From BTRG01 sp036986275 (lineage in GTDB: Bacteria; Pseudomonadota; Gammaproteobacteria; Acidiferrobacterales; SZUA-150): a stretch of 64,000 bases of DNA. Every line of letters starts with the position of its first letter. Position 1 is the stretch's first letter. The DNA is taken from positions 1-64,000 of the forward strand of contig BTRG01000003.1 of NCBI GenBank assembly GCA_036986275.1. The letters run 5' to 3'. The position numbers and the translations under genes are program-made. The notes under the pieces are model-generated. The model ran no database searches. It was not told the DNA's origin and saw only the letters and a list, made by a program, of their open reading frames with translations. Below are positions 10,026 to 19,292 of this stretch, in pieces.

Positions 10026-11108
10026 ATGGCATCAGAAGATCCCGGCGTACGCGAAATACGCATCAATCCCATCGTCCCGTCCGAGTCCGTGCTAGTGGCC
10101 ACCGCCCGCGGCATGCGGCCAAAAAAGGCCGAGGAACCCGCCCCTCGTGATACACGCCAACATGTCGAGACCTGTCCCTTTTGCCGCGGCAATGAGAGCA
10201 TGACACCGCCGGAGATTGCTGCCTACCCTGCCGATGACGATTGGCAGATTCGTATTGTTGAGAATCTCTACCCGGTGCTGGGTGATGACCGCCAGAACCC
10301 CAATTTCAGTTTCGGCCTGCAGCAAACCATAGACGGATACGGCCGCCACGAGGTCATTATTGATAATGCCGGCCACGGCGTCGCCATCCATGAAATGGAA
10401 CAGGCCCATCTGGCCATGTTGTTCAATGCCTACCGCGAACGCATGATACAGCTCTATGCCTCGGATGAGCGCTTGCGGTACGTGCTGGTATTCAAGAATT
10501 TTGGTCCGGCCGCCGGCGCCAGCATCCCTCATACCCACAGCCAGATTATTGCCACGCCCGTAATACCGGAGAATGTGCAGGCGGAGGTCATGAACAGCCG
10601 CAGCTATTTCCAAAAACACAATCACTGCATCTTTTGTTCCCTGATTGATGAGGCGCTGACGTTTGAAGCAACGATTTACGACAGGGAATCCGGTGAGATA
10701 CGGCGCAAGATTGATGTCGGCCAATACATCATAGAACGCACTGAAAAGTTTATTGCCATCAAACCCTTCGCCAGTCGTTATGAATGGGAAGTACACATCC
10801 TGCCGCTGCATCACGGGGCCGATTTCCTGCACACAGCGAAAGAAGATATGGATGACCTGGCACTGATTATGCGCCGTACCATGGCGCGGCTGGATGCGGT
10901 GCTGGGGGGCGCCCAGTATAACTATTTCCTGCATTCACTACCACATGCCAGCGACTGCAAGGAATGTGAGGCCAGTTATCACTGGCACCTGGAAATTTGT
11001 CCACGCACCAGCATCCCGACGGGTTTTGAATTGGGCTCTGGCCTGTTTGTCAATACCCTCAGCCCGGAAGATGCCGCGCAACAATTGCGCCAGACCCATA
11101 TTGATTAA
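10026..11108 (+). CDS. galactose-1-phosphate uridylyltransferase-like protein
   Basis: A 360-residue protein of the GalT/HIT superfamily. It has the N-terminal zinc pair CPFC (Cys50, Cys53), the HIT-type active-site motif PHTHSQ with the likely nucleophile at His171, and a C-terminal SYHWHLE segment matching the second half of the GalT fold. The ATG at 10026 begins MASEDPGVREIR; an upstream in-frame ATG at 9978 would add an unconserved stretch. The catalytic motif reads HTHSQ where classical E. coli GalT has HPHGQ, so the true substrate may be another sugar 1-phosphate. No other Leloir gene is nearby. It converges with the nfeD gene. Confidence 0.8.
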   Translation: MASEDPGVREIRINPIVPSESVLVATARGMRPKKAEEPAPRDTRQHVETCPFCRGNESMTPPEIAAYPADDDWQIRIVENLYPVLGDDRQNPNFSFGLQQTIDGYGRHEVIIDNAGHGVAIHEMEQAHLAMLFNAYRERMIQLYASDERLRYVLVFKNFGPAAGASIPHTHSQIIATPVIPENVQAEVMNSRSYFQKHNHCIFCSLIDEALTFEATIYDRESGEIRRKIDVGQYIIERTEKFIAIKPFASRYEWEVHILPLHHGADFLHTAKEDMDDLALIMRRTMARLDAVLGGAQYNYFLHSLPHASDCKECEASYHWHLEICPRTSIPTGFELGSGLFVNTLSPEDAAQQLRQTHID

Positions 11109-11138
11109 ATTTGATTAATCAGGCCGCAGCAGTCGCGG

Positions 11139-11582
11139 TTACACACTCTCAACCTGTAATTGTACACCGATGACACCTGTCACCCTGACCTGCGCCCCTT
11201 TAGGTAGATCCGGTCCATTGACTTTCCAGGTCGTATCATCGACTTTTATTTTCCCCACACCATTGACGATGGGTCGCTCCAGCACAAAGGTGCGGTTGAT
11301 ATATTGCTCGCCTCGCCGATTCAGAGCAGGCTGATCTGATGGAATAGGGTGTAACTTGAGATAGCGTCGGCCAATGACTATGGTGACAACGGACAATATC
11401 GAAAATACCAGTACCTGTACCTCCCAACTCATGGTCGGCATGATCCAAAGCAACACGCCCACCGCGGCAGCCGAGACCCCCATCCACAGAAAGAAGGTGC
11501 CGGGGGCCAGCATTTCCAGGGTGATTAACGCCACCGCCAGTATCCACCAGTGCCAGAAAACAATATCGTTAATCCATTCCAT
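11139..11582 (-). CDS. NfeD-like membrane protein
   Basis: This 147-residue protein has two to three N-terminal transmembrane helices followed by a soluble C-terminal OB-fold domain (roughly residues 85-145, including the GKIKVDDTTWKV strand segment). That is the short NfeD form lacking the serine protease domain. NfeD proteins pair with SPFH/stomatin proteins in membrane microdomains. It starts nine bases after the stop of the SPFH gene, the usual operon partner. Confidence 0.9.
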   Translation of the reverse strand: MEWINDIVFWHWWILAVALITLEMLAPGTFFLWMGVSAAAVGVLLWIMPTMSWEVQVLVFSILSVVTIVIGRRYLKLHPIPSDQPALNRRGEQYINRTFVLERPIVNGVGKIKVDDTTWKVNGPDLPKGAQVRVTGVIGVQLQVESV

Positions 11583-11591
11583 ATCCGCTCC

Positions 11592-12518
11592 CTAACCCTT
11601 ATCGCCTTTTGCAAAGGCGGCTTTGGCAATCTCGGTAATACCGCCTAGAGCACCGATCACATTGCCGGCTTCCAACGGCATAAACAACACCTTTTCGTTG
11701 GGTGACATGGCGATATCACGCAAGGCATCGACGTACTTGGTGGCGACAAAATAGTTAATGGATTGAATGTCGCCTTCCGCGATGGCCTTGGAAACCATAT
11801 TTGTGGCCTTGGCCTCGGCCTCAGCGGAGCGCTCCCTGGCCTCGGCATCACGGAATGCGGCTTCCTTTCTGCCTTCGGCCTCCAGTATGGCGGCCCGCTT
11901 CTCGCCATCGGCCTTCAGGATTTCCGCCTGTTTCAGACCCTCGGCTTCCAGTATCGCCGCACGCTTTTCACGCTCGGCCTTCATTTGTCGCGCCATGGCA
12001 TCGACCAGATCCCTGGGTGGTGAGATGTCTTTAATTTCAATGCGTGTCACTTTCACGCCCCAGGGCGCAGTGGCTTCGTCCACGACCTGCAGCAAGCGCG
12101 CATTAATGTCATCACGCTTTGACAACAACTCATCCAGGTCCATGGAGCCCATCACCGTACGGATGTTGGTCATGGTGAGATTGAGAATGGCGCGCGACAG
12201 ATTATTCACCTCGTAGGCAGCCATGGCTGCATCCAGTATCTGGAAAAAGACCACGCCATCGACACGCACCATGGCATTGTCTTTGGTGATGACCTCTTGC
12301 GAGGGTACATCCACCACCGTTTCCATCATGTTCAGTTTGGAACCGATGCGGTCAATGACCGGTATAATAATATGCAAACCGGGCCGCAAGGTCCGTGTGT
12401 ATCTACCAAAACGTTCAACAGTGTATTCATTGCCCTGAGGAACTGTTTTAATCCCCATGACAATCAGAATGACTACCAATGTAAATATCGAATAAACAAA
12501 TATCGTTATAATATCCAT
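11592..12518 (-). CDS. qmcA: SPFH/stomatin-like protein, QmcA family
   Basis: A 308-residue protein with one N-terminal hydrophobic helix, then an SPFH/PHB domain (PQGNEYTVERFGRYTR onward) and a long helical region rich in Glu, Ala and Lys around residues 175-245. That region includes repeated EAEGxK/AAILEAEG units typical of stomatin and QmcA coiled coils. It should be anchored in the inner membrane and oligomerise into rings. A good ribosome-binding site (GGAGAAATT) precedes the ATG at 12518. The NfeD partner follows immediately. A role in membrane quality control is inferred from the family. Confidence 0.9.
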   Translation of the reverse strand: MDIITIFVYSIFTLVVILIVMGIKTVPQGNEYTVERFGRYTRTLRPGLHIIIPVIDRIGSKLNMMETVVDVPSQEVITKDNAMVRVDGVVFFQILDAAMAAYEVNNLSRAILNLTMTNIRTVMGSMDLDELLSKRDDINARLLQVVDEATAPWGVKVTRIEIKDISPPRDLVDAMARQMKAEREKRAAILEAEGLKQAEILKADGEKRAAILEAEGRKEAAFRDAEARERSAEAEAKATNMVSKAIAEGDIQSINYFVATKYVDALRDIAMSPNEKVLFMPLEAGNVIGALGGITEIAKAAFAKGDKG

Positions 12519-12601
12519 AATTTCTCCTGGCCTCCTTTGTTTATGACGTAAACACTACAGTCATGTTTTCTACAGCATCTATCAAGAACTCTGATAATTC
12601 C

Positions 12602-13357
12602 TCATGCATGCTGGCCTGCCCAATCCGAAATGAGATCAGCCGTTTTCATAATATGTGTCTCATTTGACAACAAGTGATCAGCGCCTTGCAACAGTTCCAG
12701 GCGCTTGGGTCCGGCCATGGCATCATAGAGTCTTCTGCCATGATCGATATCGACCGTTTCATCTTCAGGTGAATGTATAATCAACAAAGGCAATTCCAAT
12801 GTTTGCAAGATCTTGACCGTGTCGAATTCACCTTTCTCAAAGAAGTTTTCATTTACAGTAAAGACTGTACCCCCAAGCGAAAACGTGGCCTCTCCTTTTT
12901 CTGCTATATCAGATCGCAAATGATCGAATATCTGTAATACATGATCTCTATCGAAGGGTGCCGCAATCACAGCCGCGCATTTGGCGCTGTTAATGTTCCC
13001 GGCTGCGTGCAGTATGGCTGCACCCCCCAAGGAATGACCAATCAATAATTCCGGCGCCTGATTCCTGGACGCCATAAAGTCGGCTACATCCAGGATATCA
13101 GAAACATTGCTACTAAAATTTGTATCCCTGAAATCACCTTCACTATTGCCTAAACCGGTGAAATCAAATCGCAACACAGCGATACCTGCTTCACCCAGGT
13201 GACGTGAAAGTGACAATATAAACTTCAGGTTCTTGCCACAGGTAAAACAGTGCGCAAACAAGGCAACCATCCCCGGGCTGCCTGTATCGGGCAGGTCGAG
13301 TTCTGCACTTAAGGTATGCCCGGCAGTTGTTGGAATGCGTAATCTTTCTTTTATCAA
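12602..13357 (-). CDS. alpha/beta hydrolase
   Basis: This 251-residue alpha/beta hydrolase has a complete-looking triad: Ser109 in GHSLGG, Asp199 in SPEDE and His228 in GADHLL. The HCFTCGKN segment near residues 36-43 resembles the hydrolase half of OsmC-associated alpha/beta hydrolases. The only start compatible with the frame is a TTG seven bases after the AMMECR1 stop codon, because an in-frame stop lies just upstream. It is therefore probably translated by coupling with the AmmeMemoRadiSam genes. The substrate is unknown. Confidence 0.8.
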   Translation of the reverse strand: MIKERLRIPTTAGHTLSAELDLPDTGSPGMVALFAHCFTCGKNLKFILSLSRHLGEAGIAVLRFDFTGLGNSEGDFRDTNFSSNVSDILDVADFMASRNQAPELLIGHSLGGAAILHAAGNINSAKCAAVIAAPFDRDHVLQIFDHLRSDIAEKGEATFSLGGTVFTVNENFFEKGEFDTVKILQTLELPLLIIHSPEDETVDIDHGRRLYDAMAGPKRLELLQGADHLLSNETHIMKTADLISDWAGQHA

Positions 13358-13363
13358 TGTTTC

Positions 13364-13942
13364 TCAAGCTATAGTTTCTGTTGTATAACGTGAGACTGAC
13401 AGCGTATCCGACCAATAGTCCATGGGCAATCCTGCCTTGAGCTTTAACTGCTTCAGAAAAGACCCAGGATCAGGAATGGACTCCCAAACCGAAGGCAGGA
13501 ATGTTCCCCTCTGACCCTGATCGGTCAGTATGAGCCCGTCAATTCCAGACTGCAATTGCTGTATCAGGTCACTCTCATCAGAGAATGTAATGGGTTCAGG
13601 TCGTGATAATACCGAGATGCTTATTTCCAGGACGCTGAATTCTTCTATTGTAAGCGGCGGAAAACGAGGATCACGAAACGCGGCAGCAAACGCATGTTCC
13701 ACGACATCCTCTACCAGAAACTGATAAGGCTCCAGTGTACCTATACAACCACGCAACTGTCCATTATGCTGCAATGTAACAAAACTTGCGCCCTGGACCT
13801 GCAAGGCAGATGAATAGCGCGTTACATCTATTGCTAATTTCTTTCCCAGCAAACCCTGCTGTATAGACTCCCGGGCCAGGGTTTTAAGCAATGCTTTATC
13901 ATACTCGTCCAGGTAATGTTTAATGCAGGACATAGGCACCAT
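13364..13942 (-). CDS. amrA: AMMECR1-domain protein (AmmeMemoRadiSam system protein A)
   Basis: A 192-residue protein consisting of one AMMECR1 domain. The conserved core LRGCIGTLEPYQ lies around residues 64-75, followed by AAFRDPRFPPLTIEE. Its start overlaps the end of the MEMO1-like gene by about 14-23 bases, depending on whether the ATG at 13942 or 13933 is used. Proteins of this family occur with MEMO1 and a radical SAM enzyme in the AmmeMemoRadiSam set, named from co-occurrence; the biochemical role is not established. The human homologue AMMECR1 is likewise poorly understood. Confidence 0.9.
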   Translation of the reverse strand: MVPMSCIKHYLDEYDKALLKTLARESIQQGLLGKKLAIDVTRYSSALQVQGASFVTLQHNGQLRGCIGTLEPYQFLVEDVVEHAFAAAFRDPRFPPLTIEEFSVLEISISVLSRPEPITFSDESDLIQQLQSGIDGLILTDQGQRGTFLPSVWESIPDPGSFLKQLKLKAGLPMDYWSDTLSVSRYTTETIA

Positions 13943-14708
13943 ACCCCACTACCTGATCCCTGGCACCGGCTGTATCACCGGAGTTTCTCAAATCCAGAAT
14001 ATCCAAAGTCATATTGTGTTTGCCTGCGGCATACAATAAACCCCGCACCGGGTTGCGGCCACAGGCCTGATCATGCGCAAGATCGTTATAACGCAATGCC
14101 TTGATGGCTTCGCTTGTCTCGGCATCCATCCTTTGCGCTGTTTGATAATCGTTATAGTGACTCAGATCGGTACTCACTACTATCAAAGTTTCTTCCCCAC
14201 CCCATAACACCTCCAGTACTTCCGCTACTTGTTCGGGAGTCGTCTCGCCCACGACCAATGGAATTAATGAAAAATCACTTAACAGGGTTTGCAGGAAAGG
14301 CAAATGGACTTCCAGGCTATGCTCAGCGGCATGTGCCGCATCATTTGTAGTGATTTGTGGAAACTTATGCAGAGCTGTCATGGTTTCGGTTTCCAGCGCG
14401 ACCTCTCCCAGTGGAGACGCAAAAACATCGGCTTCAGGCAAGGCCAGACCACGTAACGGAACCCGATGTGAGGGTCCCAACAATATGACACGTTTTATTG
14501 TGCTTGCTAAAGGTTTAAGTAAGACATAGGCGCTGGCCGCCACGGCGCCAGAGTAGATGTATCCAGCATGGGGGACTATCAGTGCTTTGGGGGGATTACC
14601 GGGCGTGGTCTGCGTGTTGTCCAGGAACGTTTCAATGACCCGCTTCAACTCTTTCGAGTTGCCTGGATAAAACAACCCCGCTACCGCCGGCCTGCGAACT
14701 CGAGTCAT
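13920..14708 (-). CDS. amrB: MEMO1-like protein (AmmeMemoRadiSam system protein B)
   Basis: This 262-residue protein starts at the ATG at 14708 (MTRVRRPAVAGLFYPG), which fits the family; an upstream extension of 92 codons in the same frame overlaps the divergent radical SAM gene and is unlikely. Characteristic segments are VPHAGYIYSGAVAA, LLGPSHRVPLRG and STDLSHYNDY, which contain the His and Cys/Asp positions of the MEMO fold, related to extradiol dioxygenases. Eukaryotic MEMO1 binds copper or iron; function in bacteria is unproven. It is divergent from the radical SAM gene with 133 bases between start codons. Confidence 0.9.
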   Translation of the reverse strand: MTRVRRPAVAGLFYPGNSKELKRVIETFLDNTQTTPGNPPKALIVPHAGYIYSGAVAASAYVLLKPLASTIKRVILLGPSHRVPLRGLALPEADVFASPLGEVALETETMTALHKFPQITTNDAAHAAEHSLEVHLPFLQTLLSDFSLIPLVVGETTPEQVAEVLEVLWGGEETLIVVSTDLSHYNDYQTAQRMDAETSEAIKALRYNDLAHDQACGRNPVRGLLYAAGKHNMTLDILDLRNSGDTAGARDQVVGYGAYVLH

Positions 14709-14841
14709 ATCAACCTCGTCTATCAGCTCAGCGACTAATATGGAGGCCAAGCCACTGTTTTTCAACCCTCTTGTCTTTTCGGAGACATGGCAGCATATAG
14801 TAGGAATACTCAGATTCTGGAGTGAATCATTGCCTGCACCG

Positions 14842-15930
14842 ATGTCGAAACTTGATTCAACTATTGTCGCCACGAAATACTGGCACCGGCTTGATGACGG
14901 CCGCCTGCAGTGCGACCTGTGTCCACGATACTGCAAATTAAAAGAGGGCCAACAGGGCCTTTGTTTTGTTCGTGCTAACCACAATAATCAAATCGTGCTA
15001 ACAACTTATGGGCGCTCCAGTGGCTTCTGCATAGACCCGATAGAAAAGAAACCCCTGCACCATTTTCTTCCAGGTACCAGTGTACTGTCTTTTGGAACCG
15101 CAGGATGCAACCTGGCCTGCAAGTTTTGCCAGAACTGGGACATTAGCAAATCACGGGAAATGGATACCCTGGCCGACAGCGCCAGCCCGGAGGTAATTGC
15201 GCGCGCGGCACAGCAACTCGGCGCCCGCAGTGTGGCCTTCACTTATAACGATCCTGTGATATTTCATGAGTATGCGATTGATGTCGCACAGGCCTGCCAC
15301 AAAGTCGATATCAAAACCGTCGCTGTCACGGCCGGCTATGTCTGCGCGGAACCACGGGAAGAATTTTATCGGTACATGGATGCGGCCAATATTGACCTAA
15401 AGGGATTTAATGAGGACTTTTACTTCAAACTGACCGGCGCGCATCTGGCGCCGGTACTGGAGACCCTGGAGCATGTAAAGCATCACACCGGCACCTGGCT
15501 GGAGATCACGACACTTCTGATCCCCGGAAAAAACGACAGTAATGAAGAACTGGAAACAATGAGTACATGGATCAAGGAACACCTGGGGCCGGATGTTCCC
15601 CTGCACTTCAGTGCCTTCCATCCGGACTGGCGTATGCGGGATATTCCGGCGACCCCCGCGGAGACACTGACCCGGGCTCGTGAGATTGCCATACAAATGG
15701 GCCTGCGTTACGTCTATACCGGAAACGTGCATGACAAAATGGGTGGCAGCACTTATTGCCATCATTGTGGTGCTTTGTTGATCGAGCGCGACTGGTATCA
15801 ACTCGGACAATGGCAACTGGAAGATGGAAAATGCCTGCAATGCGGTACAGATTGCGCGGGCGTATTTGAACCGGCGCCCGGGGAATGGGGGGCACGGCGT
15901 TTACCTGTTCATCTGGCCCACTTTCAATAA
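14842..15930 (+). CDS. amrS: AmmeMemoRadiSam system radical SAM enzyme
   Basis: A 362-residue radical SAM protein. The iron-sulfur motif CNLACKFC is at Cys89, Cys93 and Cys96. Additional cysteines are clustered at the N-terminus (CDLCPRYC plus another ten residues on) and the C-terminus (CHHCG, CLQCG), suggesting accessory metal sites. It resembles pyruvate-formate-lyase activating enzymes and belongs to the AmrS group found with AMMECR1 and MEMO1. The ATG at 14842 begins MSKLDSTIVATKYW; an ATG at 14740 is possible but the extra 34 residues look unlike protein. The substrate is unknown. Confidence 0.9.
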   Translation: MSKLDSTIVATKYWHRLDDGRLQCDLCPRYCKLKEGQQGLCFVRANHNNQIVLTTYGRSSGFCIDPIEKKPLHHFLPGTSVLSFGTAGCNLACKFCQNWDISKSREMDTLADSASPEVIARAAQQLGARSVAFTYNDPVIFHEYAIDVAQACHKVDIKTVAVTAGYVCAEPREEFYRYMDAANIDLKGFNEDFYFKLTGAHLAPVLETLEHVKHHTGTWLEITTLLIPGKNDSNEELETMSTWIKEHLGPDVPLHFSAFHPDWRMRDIPATPAETLTRAREIAIQMGLRYVYTGNVHDKMGGSTYCHHCGALLIERDWYQLGQWQLEDGKCLQCGTDCAGVFEPAPGEWGARRLPVHLAHFQ

Positions 15931-16037
15931 CCCAAATACCTGCGGCAACCCAATATTCAACTGTTTTCCCTCTGGCGCGCACAGCAGTATAATAACCTGA
16001 TACATTCAACTTCAGCTTATATCTCAGGAAGTGATTC

Positions 16038-16508
16038 ATGGGTTCACCCAAGATTGGCAAGGTCATTGCCGATGCCAAGGTCATTGCCACCGGCAATCAA
16101 GCCTTCAAGCTCTCCGAACTCCGAGGCCACAATGTAGTGTTGTATTTCTACCCTAAAGACAACACGCCTGGCTGCACAACTGAGGGCCAGGACTTTCAGG
16201 ATAACGCACTAAAGTTCAAACAGCGAAACACCATCATCCTTGGTGTATCACGGGACAGTCTGGCCTCACACGAAAAATTCAAGGCCAAACAAAACTTTCG
16301 CTTTGATCTCATCAGTGACGAAGATGAAAAGCTCTGTAAGAAATTTGATGTCATCAAGGAGAAGACTCTGTATGGAAAAAAATATATGGGTATAGAGCGC
16401 AGCACATTCATCATCGACGAAAAAGGTGTTCTCCGTGCCGAGTTTCGTAAGGTCAAGGTTGGCGGCCACATCAAGGCCGTGCTGGAAGAAATCAGGAAAC
16501 TTAAATGA
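16038..16508 (+). CDS. bcp: peroxiredoxin, BCP/PrxQ type
   Basis: A 156-residue thiol peroxidase with the peroxidatic cysteine in PGCTTEG (Cys46) and the conserved Arg in ERSTFIIDE. The resolving cysteine usual five residues further on in E. coli BCP is replaced by Gln; the only other cysteine is near residue 100 (KLCKKF), so the recycling mechanism may differ. It reduces hydroperoxides in the cytoplasm at the expense of thioredoxin or another thiol. It is followed after three bases by the PhoH gene and likely shares its transcript. Confidence 0.9.
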   Translation: MGSPKIGKVIADAKVIATGNQAFKLSELRGHNVVLYFYPKDNTPGCTTEGQDFQDNALKFKQRNTIILGVSRDSLASHEKFKAKQNFRFDLISDEDEKLCKKFDVIKEKTLYGKKYMGIERSTFIIDEKGVLRAEFRKVKVGGHIKAVLEEIRKLK

Positions 16509-16511
16509 AGC

Positions 16512-17918
16512 ATGGTATTTCTTAAATCCGTGAAACCGCTTGAAAAGAAAATCTTCGTCATCGACACCAATGTGTTGATGCATGATCCCATGGCGATTTA
16601 TCGTTTCGATGAGCACGATATCTATATTCCTATCGCGGTACTGGAAGAACTGGACAAGGCCAATAAAGGTCTATCAGAGGTTGCGCGCAATGTAAGGCAA
16701 GTGAGCCTCTACCTCGATGAACTGATAGCAAAAGCCAACAGTGACTTGTCACAAGGCCTGGCCTTGCCGGCGATAGGTGATCTTCCTGCCGGGCGCTTGT
16801 ATTTTCATATGGAGGCTGTGCGCACCTCCATGCCCAACGGGATCAATCCTGATAATCCTGACAATATCCTGTTGGGCGTAACCCATGATCTGGACAAACA
16901 GCACCCAAACAACGAAGTCATTCTGGTCAGCAAGGATATCAACTTGCGCATCAAGGCCCATGCACTGGGTATAAAAGCCGAAGATTATTCCAGCGACCAG
17001 GTTATTGATGATGCAGATCTGCTTTATGCCGGCAGCGTCGTGCTTGATGTTGAATTCTGGAATACGCATAGCAAGGACATGGATTCCTGGACCGAAGGAG
17101 GCCGTACTTATTACCGTCTTAGTGGCCCTGCCATGGAACAATGGGCGCCTAACCAGTTTCTCTTTTCTGATACCGGGTCACCCTTTAATGCGATCGTAAG
17201 AGAGATAAATGAAAAAGGTGCGATAGTCGAGCGCGTCCTTGACTACAGCCAGAAAAAAAATAATGTCTGGGGCATCACTGCGCGCAATACAGAACAGAGC
17301 TTTGCCTTGAATCTGCTTATGGATCCAGATGTAGATTTTGTTTCACTGCTGGGACAAGCCGGTACCGGCAAGACCCTGCTGACACTGGCCGCCGCGCTAA
17401 CGCAAACGTTGGACGATAAACTTTATTCCGATATCATTGTTACACGCATGACCGTGCCCGTAGGAGAAGACATCGGCTTCCTCCCCGGTACCGAGGAAGA
17501 AAAAATGGAACCCTGGATGGGGGCGCTGGAAGACAATATTGAAGTGCTCCAGGGCCAAAGCAGTGAGGAAGGCGCCTGGGGCAAAGCGGCCACACAAAGT
17601 CTGTTGCGCAACCGTATACACGTCAAGTCGCTTAACTTTATGCGCGGTCGCACCTTCCAGAAGAAATTTCTTATTATTGATGAAGCACAGAACCTGAGTC
17701 CACACCAACTCAAGACACTGATTACGCGTGCCGGTCCCGGTAGCAAGGTGGTGTGCCTGGGGAATATTGCGCAGATAGATACACCCTATTTGACCGAAAC
17801 GACATCGGGCCTGACTTATGTCGTGGACCGTTTTCGGGGCTGGCAACACAGCGGCCACATCACCTTGCAGCGCGGTGAACGCTCGCGACTGGCCGACCAG
17901 GCCAATGCGGTACTCTAA
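16512..17918 (+). CDS. PIN-PhoH fusion ATPase (PhoH2 type)
   Basis: A 468-residue fusion. Residues about 10-150 form a PIN ribonuclease domain with acidic residues in FVIDTNVLMHD and VLEELDK. Residues 255-460 form a PhoH P-loop ATPase with Walker A LGQAGTGKT (280-288) and a Walker B-like FLIIDEAQNLS. Related PhoH2 proteins unwind and cleave RNA. The stop codon overlaps the stop codon of the convergent gene by three bases. It probably forms an operon with bcp. Confidence 0.92.
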   Translation: MVFLKSVKPLEKKIFVIDTNVLMHDPMAIYRFDEHDIYIPIAVLEELDKANKGLSEVARNVRQVSLYLDELIAKANSDLSQGLALPAIGDLPAGRLYFHMEAVRTSMPNGINPDNPDNILLGVTHDLDKQHPNNEVILVSKDINLRIKAHALGIKAEDYSSDQVIDDADLLYAGSVVLDVEFWNTHSKDMDSWTEGGRTYYRLSGPAMEQWAPNQFLFSDTGSPFNAIVREINEKGAIVERVLDYSQKKNNVWGITARNTEQSFALNLLMDPDVDFVSLLGQAGTGKTLLTLAAALTQTLDDKLYSDIIVTRMTVPVGEDIGFLPGTEEEKMEPWMGALEDNIEVLQGQSSEEGAWGKAATQSLLRNRIHVKSLNFMRGRTFQKKFLIIDEAQNLSPHQLKTLITRAGPGSKVVCLGNIAQIDTPYLTETTSGLTYVVDRFRGWQHSGHITLQRGERSRLADQANAVL

Positions 17919-18274
17919 TCCGAATCGGGCGTATTATATTTCTCATAATATCGCCCAAACAAACTCTCCAGATCATCTATGACACTGACGACATCCCGGC
18001 CTTGCAGGATATGCGAGGACATCAACTCTGAGGATTCATTCAGCAACTTGGCAGTATCCAACATTGGGTATGTGGCTATCAGGCGCTGAATAGCCAGCAC
18101 CACGGATTCCTGTTCGGGCCTGGGAAGGTCCAAAGGTTCCCGCGGGATCGCCGGCTCATCAACCTGCCCATACTTTTCAACAAGGAACTCCGCATAATCC
18201 AGTAACTGCGCGGCAACATCCTCCGGCAAGGCATCGGCCAGTGTCTTCAGGCGATGCAACTGCTCTTGCTTCAT
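17915..18274 (-). CDS. hypothetical protein
   Basis: An unrecognised acidic, soluble protein of 119 residues with no signal peptide or membrane segment. It starts MKQEQLHRLKTLADALPEDVAAQLLDYAEFLVEKYG, which resembles the short helical opening of DUF2281-type antitoxin-like proteins; that likeness is weak. A proline-rich linker near residues 43-54 leads to a second helical part. It begins 18 bases after the LysR gene and is probably co-transcribed with it. The end overlaps the phoH stop codon. Confidence 0.7.
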   Translation of the reverse strand: MKQEQLHRLKTLADALPEDVAAQLLDYAEFLVEKYGQVDEPAIPREPLDLPRPEQESVVLAIQRLIATYPMLDTAKLLNESSELMSSHILQGRDVVSVIDDLESLFGRYYEKYNTPDSD

Positions 18275-18292
18275 CAGGAATAACTGCAGGGG

Positions 18293-19204
18293 CTAACGGC
18301 TAGTGGAGGCGCGACGTTCGCAATGTTCTCGTGCAAAGTCCATGAACTCTTCCATGGCGCGCAGACGAAACTTCTGTCGCTGATAAACGATGGAGAATGG
18401 ACGTTCCAGCAGAGGATCCAACGGTATGGCCACCAGCGTACCCAGCTTCAGTTCCTTGTGTACCGTTGCACGCGAAACCACGGAAATGCCCAGACCCGCT
18501 TCGACAACACTCTTGACAGCTTCCGGACTGCCGACTTCCAGGCTTATTTGCATATCCTGAATGGATACGCCATTTTGCTCCAGGTGCGCACGGATAAATT
18601 CCAGCGTACCGGAACCTTCCTCACGACAGACAAAAGGCTGACTAACAATATCACTGACAGGCACCGAGGAATACTTGGCGTAAGGATGATCGGGTGGACA
18701 TATAAACACCAGTTTGTCGTGCCAACACACTTCTACCGCAAGGTTCTTGTTAGCGATGGGGGATTCGACAATGCCAACGTCCACCGAATTGTTCTCCACC
18801 ATATGCACTACACCCAGGGAATTGGAGACATTCAGGCGGATATTTACACTGGGATAACGTTCCTTGAATTCACCCAACAGGCCTGGCAATACATACTCGG
18901 CAATCGTGGTGCTGGCGCCAATAATCAGGATACCACTGATATCTCCAGTCAGTTCGCGTACCCGTACGTCCATCTCGTTATATAAGGAAACAATACGCTC
19001 GGCATAGTCAAACACGCGTTCACCCGCTACCGTAAGACTGATGCGATTATGGGTGCGGTCAAACAGACGTGTATTGAAATACTCTTCAAGCTGGCGAATC
19101 TGAAATGTCACCGCCGGCTGCGTCATGTGCAAGGTCTCGGCGGCCTTGGTAAAACTGAGCAAACGTGCAACGGTATGAAAAACCTGTAGTCGACGATCAG
19201 CCAT
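18293..19204 (-). CDS. LysR-family transcriptional regulator
   Basis: A 303-residue LysR-type regulator with an N-terminal winged helix-turn-helix (LSFTKAAETLHMTQPAVTFQIRQLE region, residues 15-40) and a periplasmic-binding-protein-like effector domain from about residue 90. Residues such as GASTTIAEYVLPGLL and CREEGSGTLE belong to the effector pocket and resemble the CysB/CbbR/YeiE side of the family. Its target is unknown; sulfur or carbon-fixation genes are possible candidates given the genome context, but none is adjacent. An 18-base AT palindrome lies 89 bases upstream of its start. Confidence 0.92.
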   Translation of the reverse strand: MADRRLQVFHTVARLLSFTKAAETLHMTQPAVTFQIRQLEEYFNTRLFDRTHNRISLTVAGERVFDYAERIVSLYNEMDVRVRELTGDISGILIIGASTTIAEYVLPGLLGEFKERYPSVNIRLNVSNSLGVVHMVENNSVDVGIVESPIANKNLAVEVCWHDKLVFICPPDHPYAKYSSVPVSDIVSQPFVCREEGSGTLEFIRAHLEQNGVSIQDMQISLEVGSPEAVKSVVEAGLGISVVSRATVHKELKLGTLVAIPLDPLLERPFSIVYQRQKFRLRAMEEFMDFAREHCERRASTSR

Positions 19205-19292
19205 TTTTTTCTCTAGTACCCCTGACGAATAATGCCACGTATGCTAACCCACACTACCACCCAGTGTATCAAGCCTGGGCAACATCAGGGGA

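Noticed and set aside
10092..10934. 280-codon minus-strand open frame
   Set aside because: Antisense to the galT-like gene, which has conserved active-site motifs.
14709..14984. N-terminal extension of the MEMO1-like protein
   Set aside because: The extra 92 codons overlap the divergent radical SAM gene and lack family similarity; the ATG at 14708 matches the conserved start.
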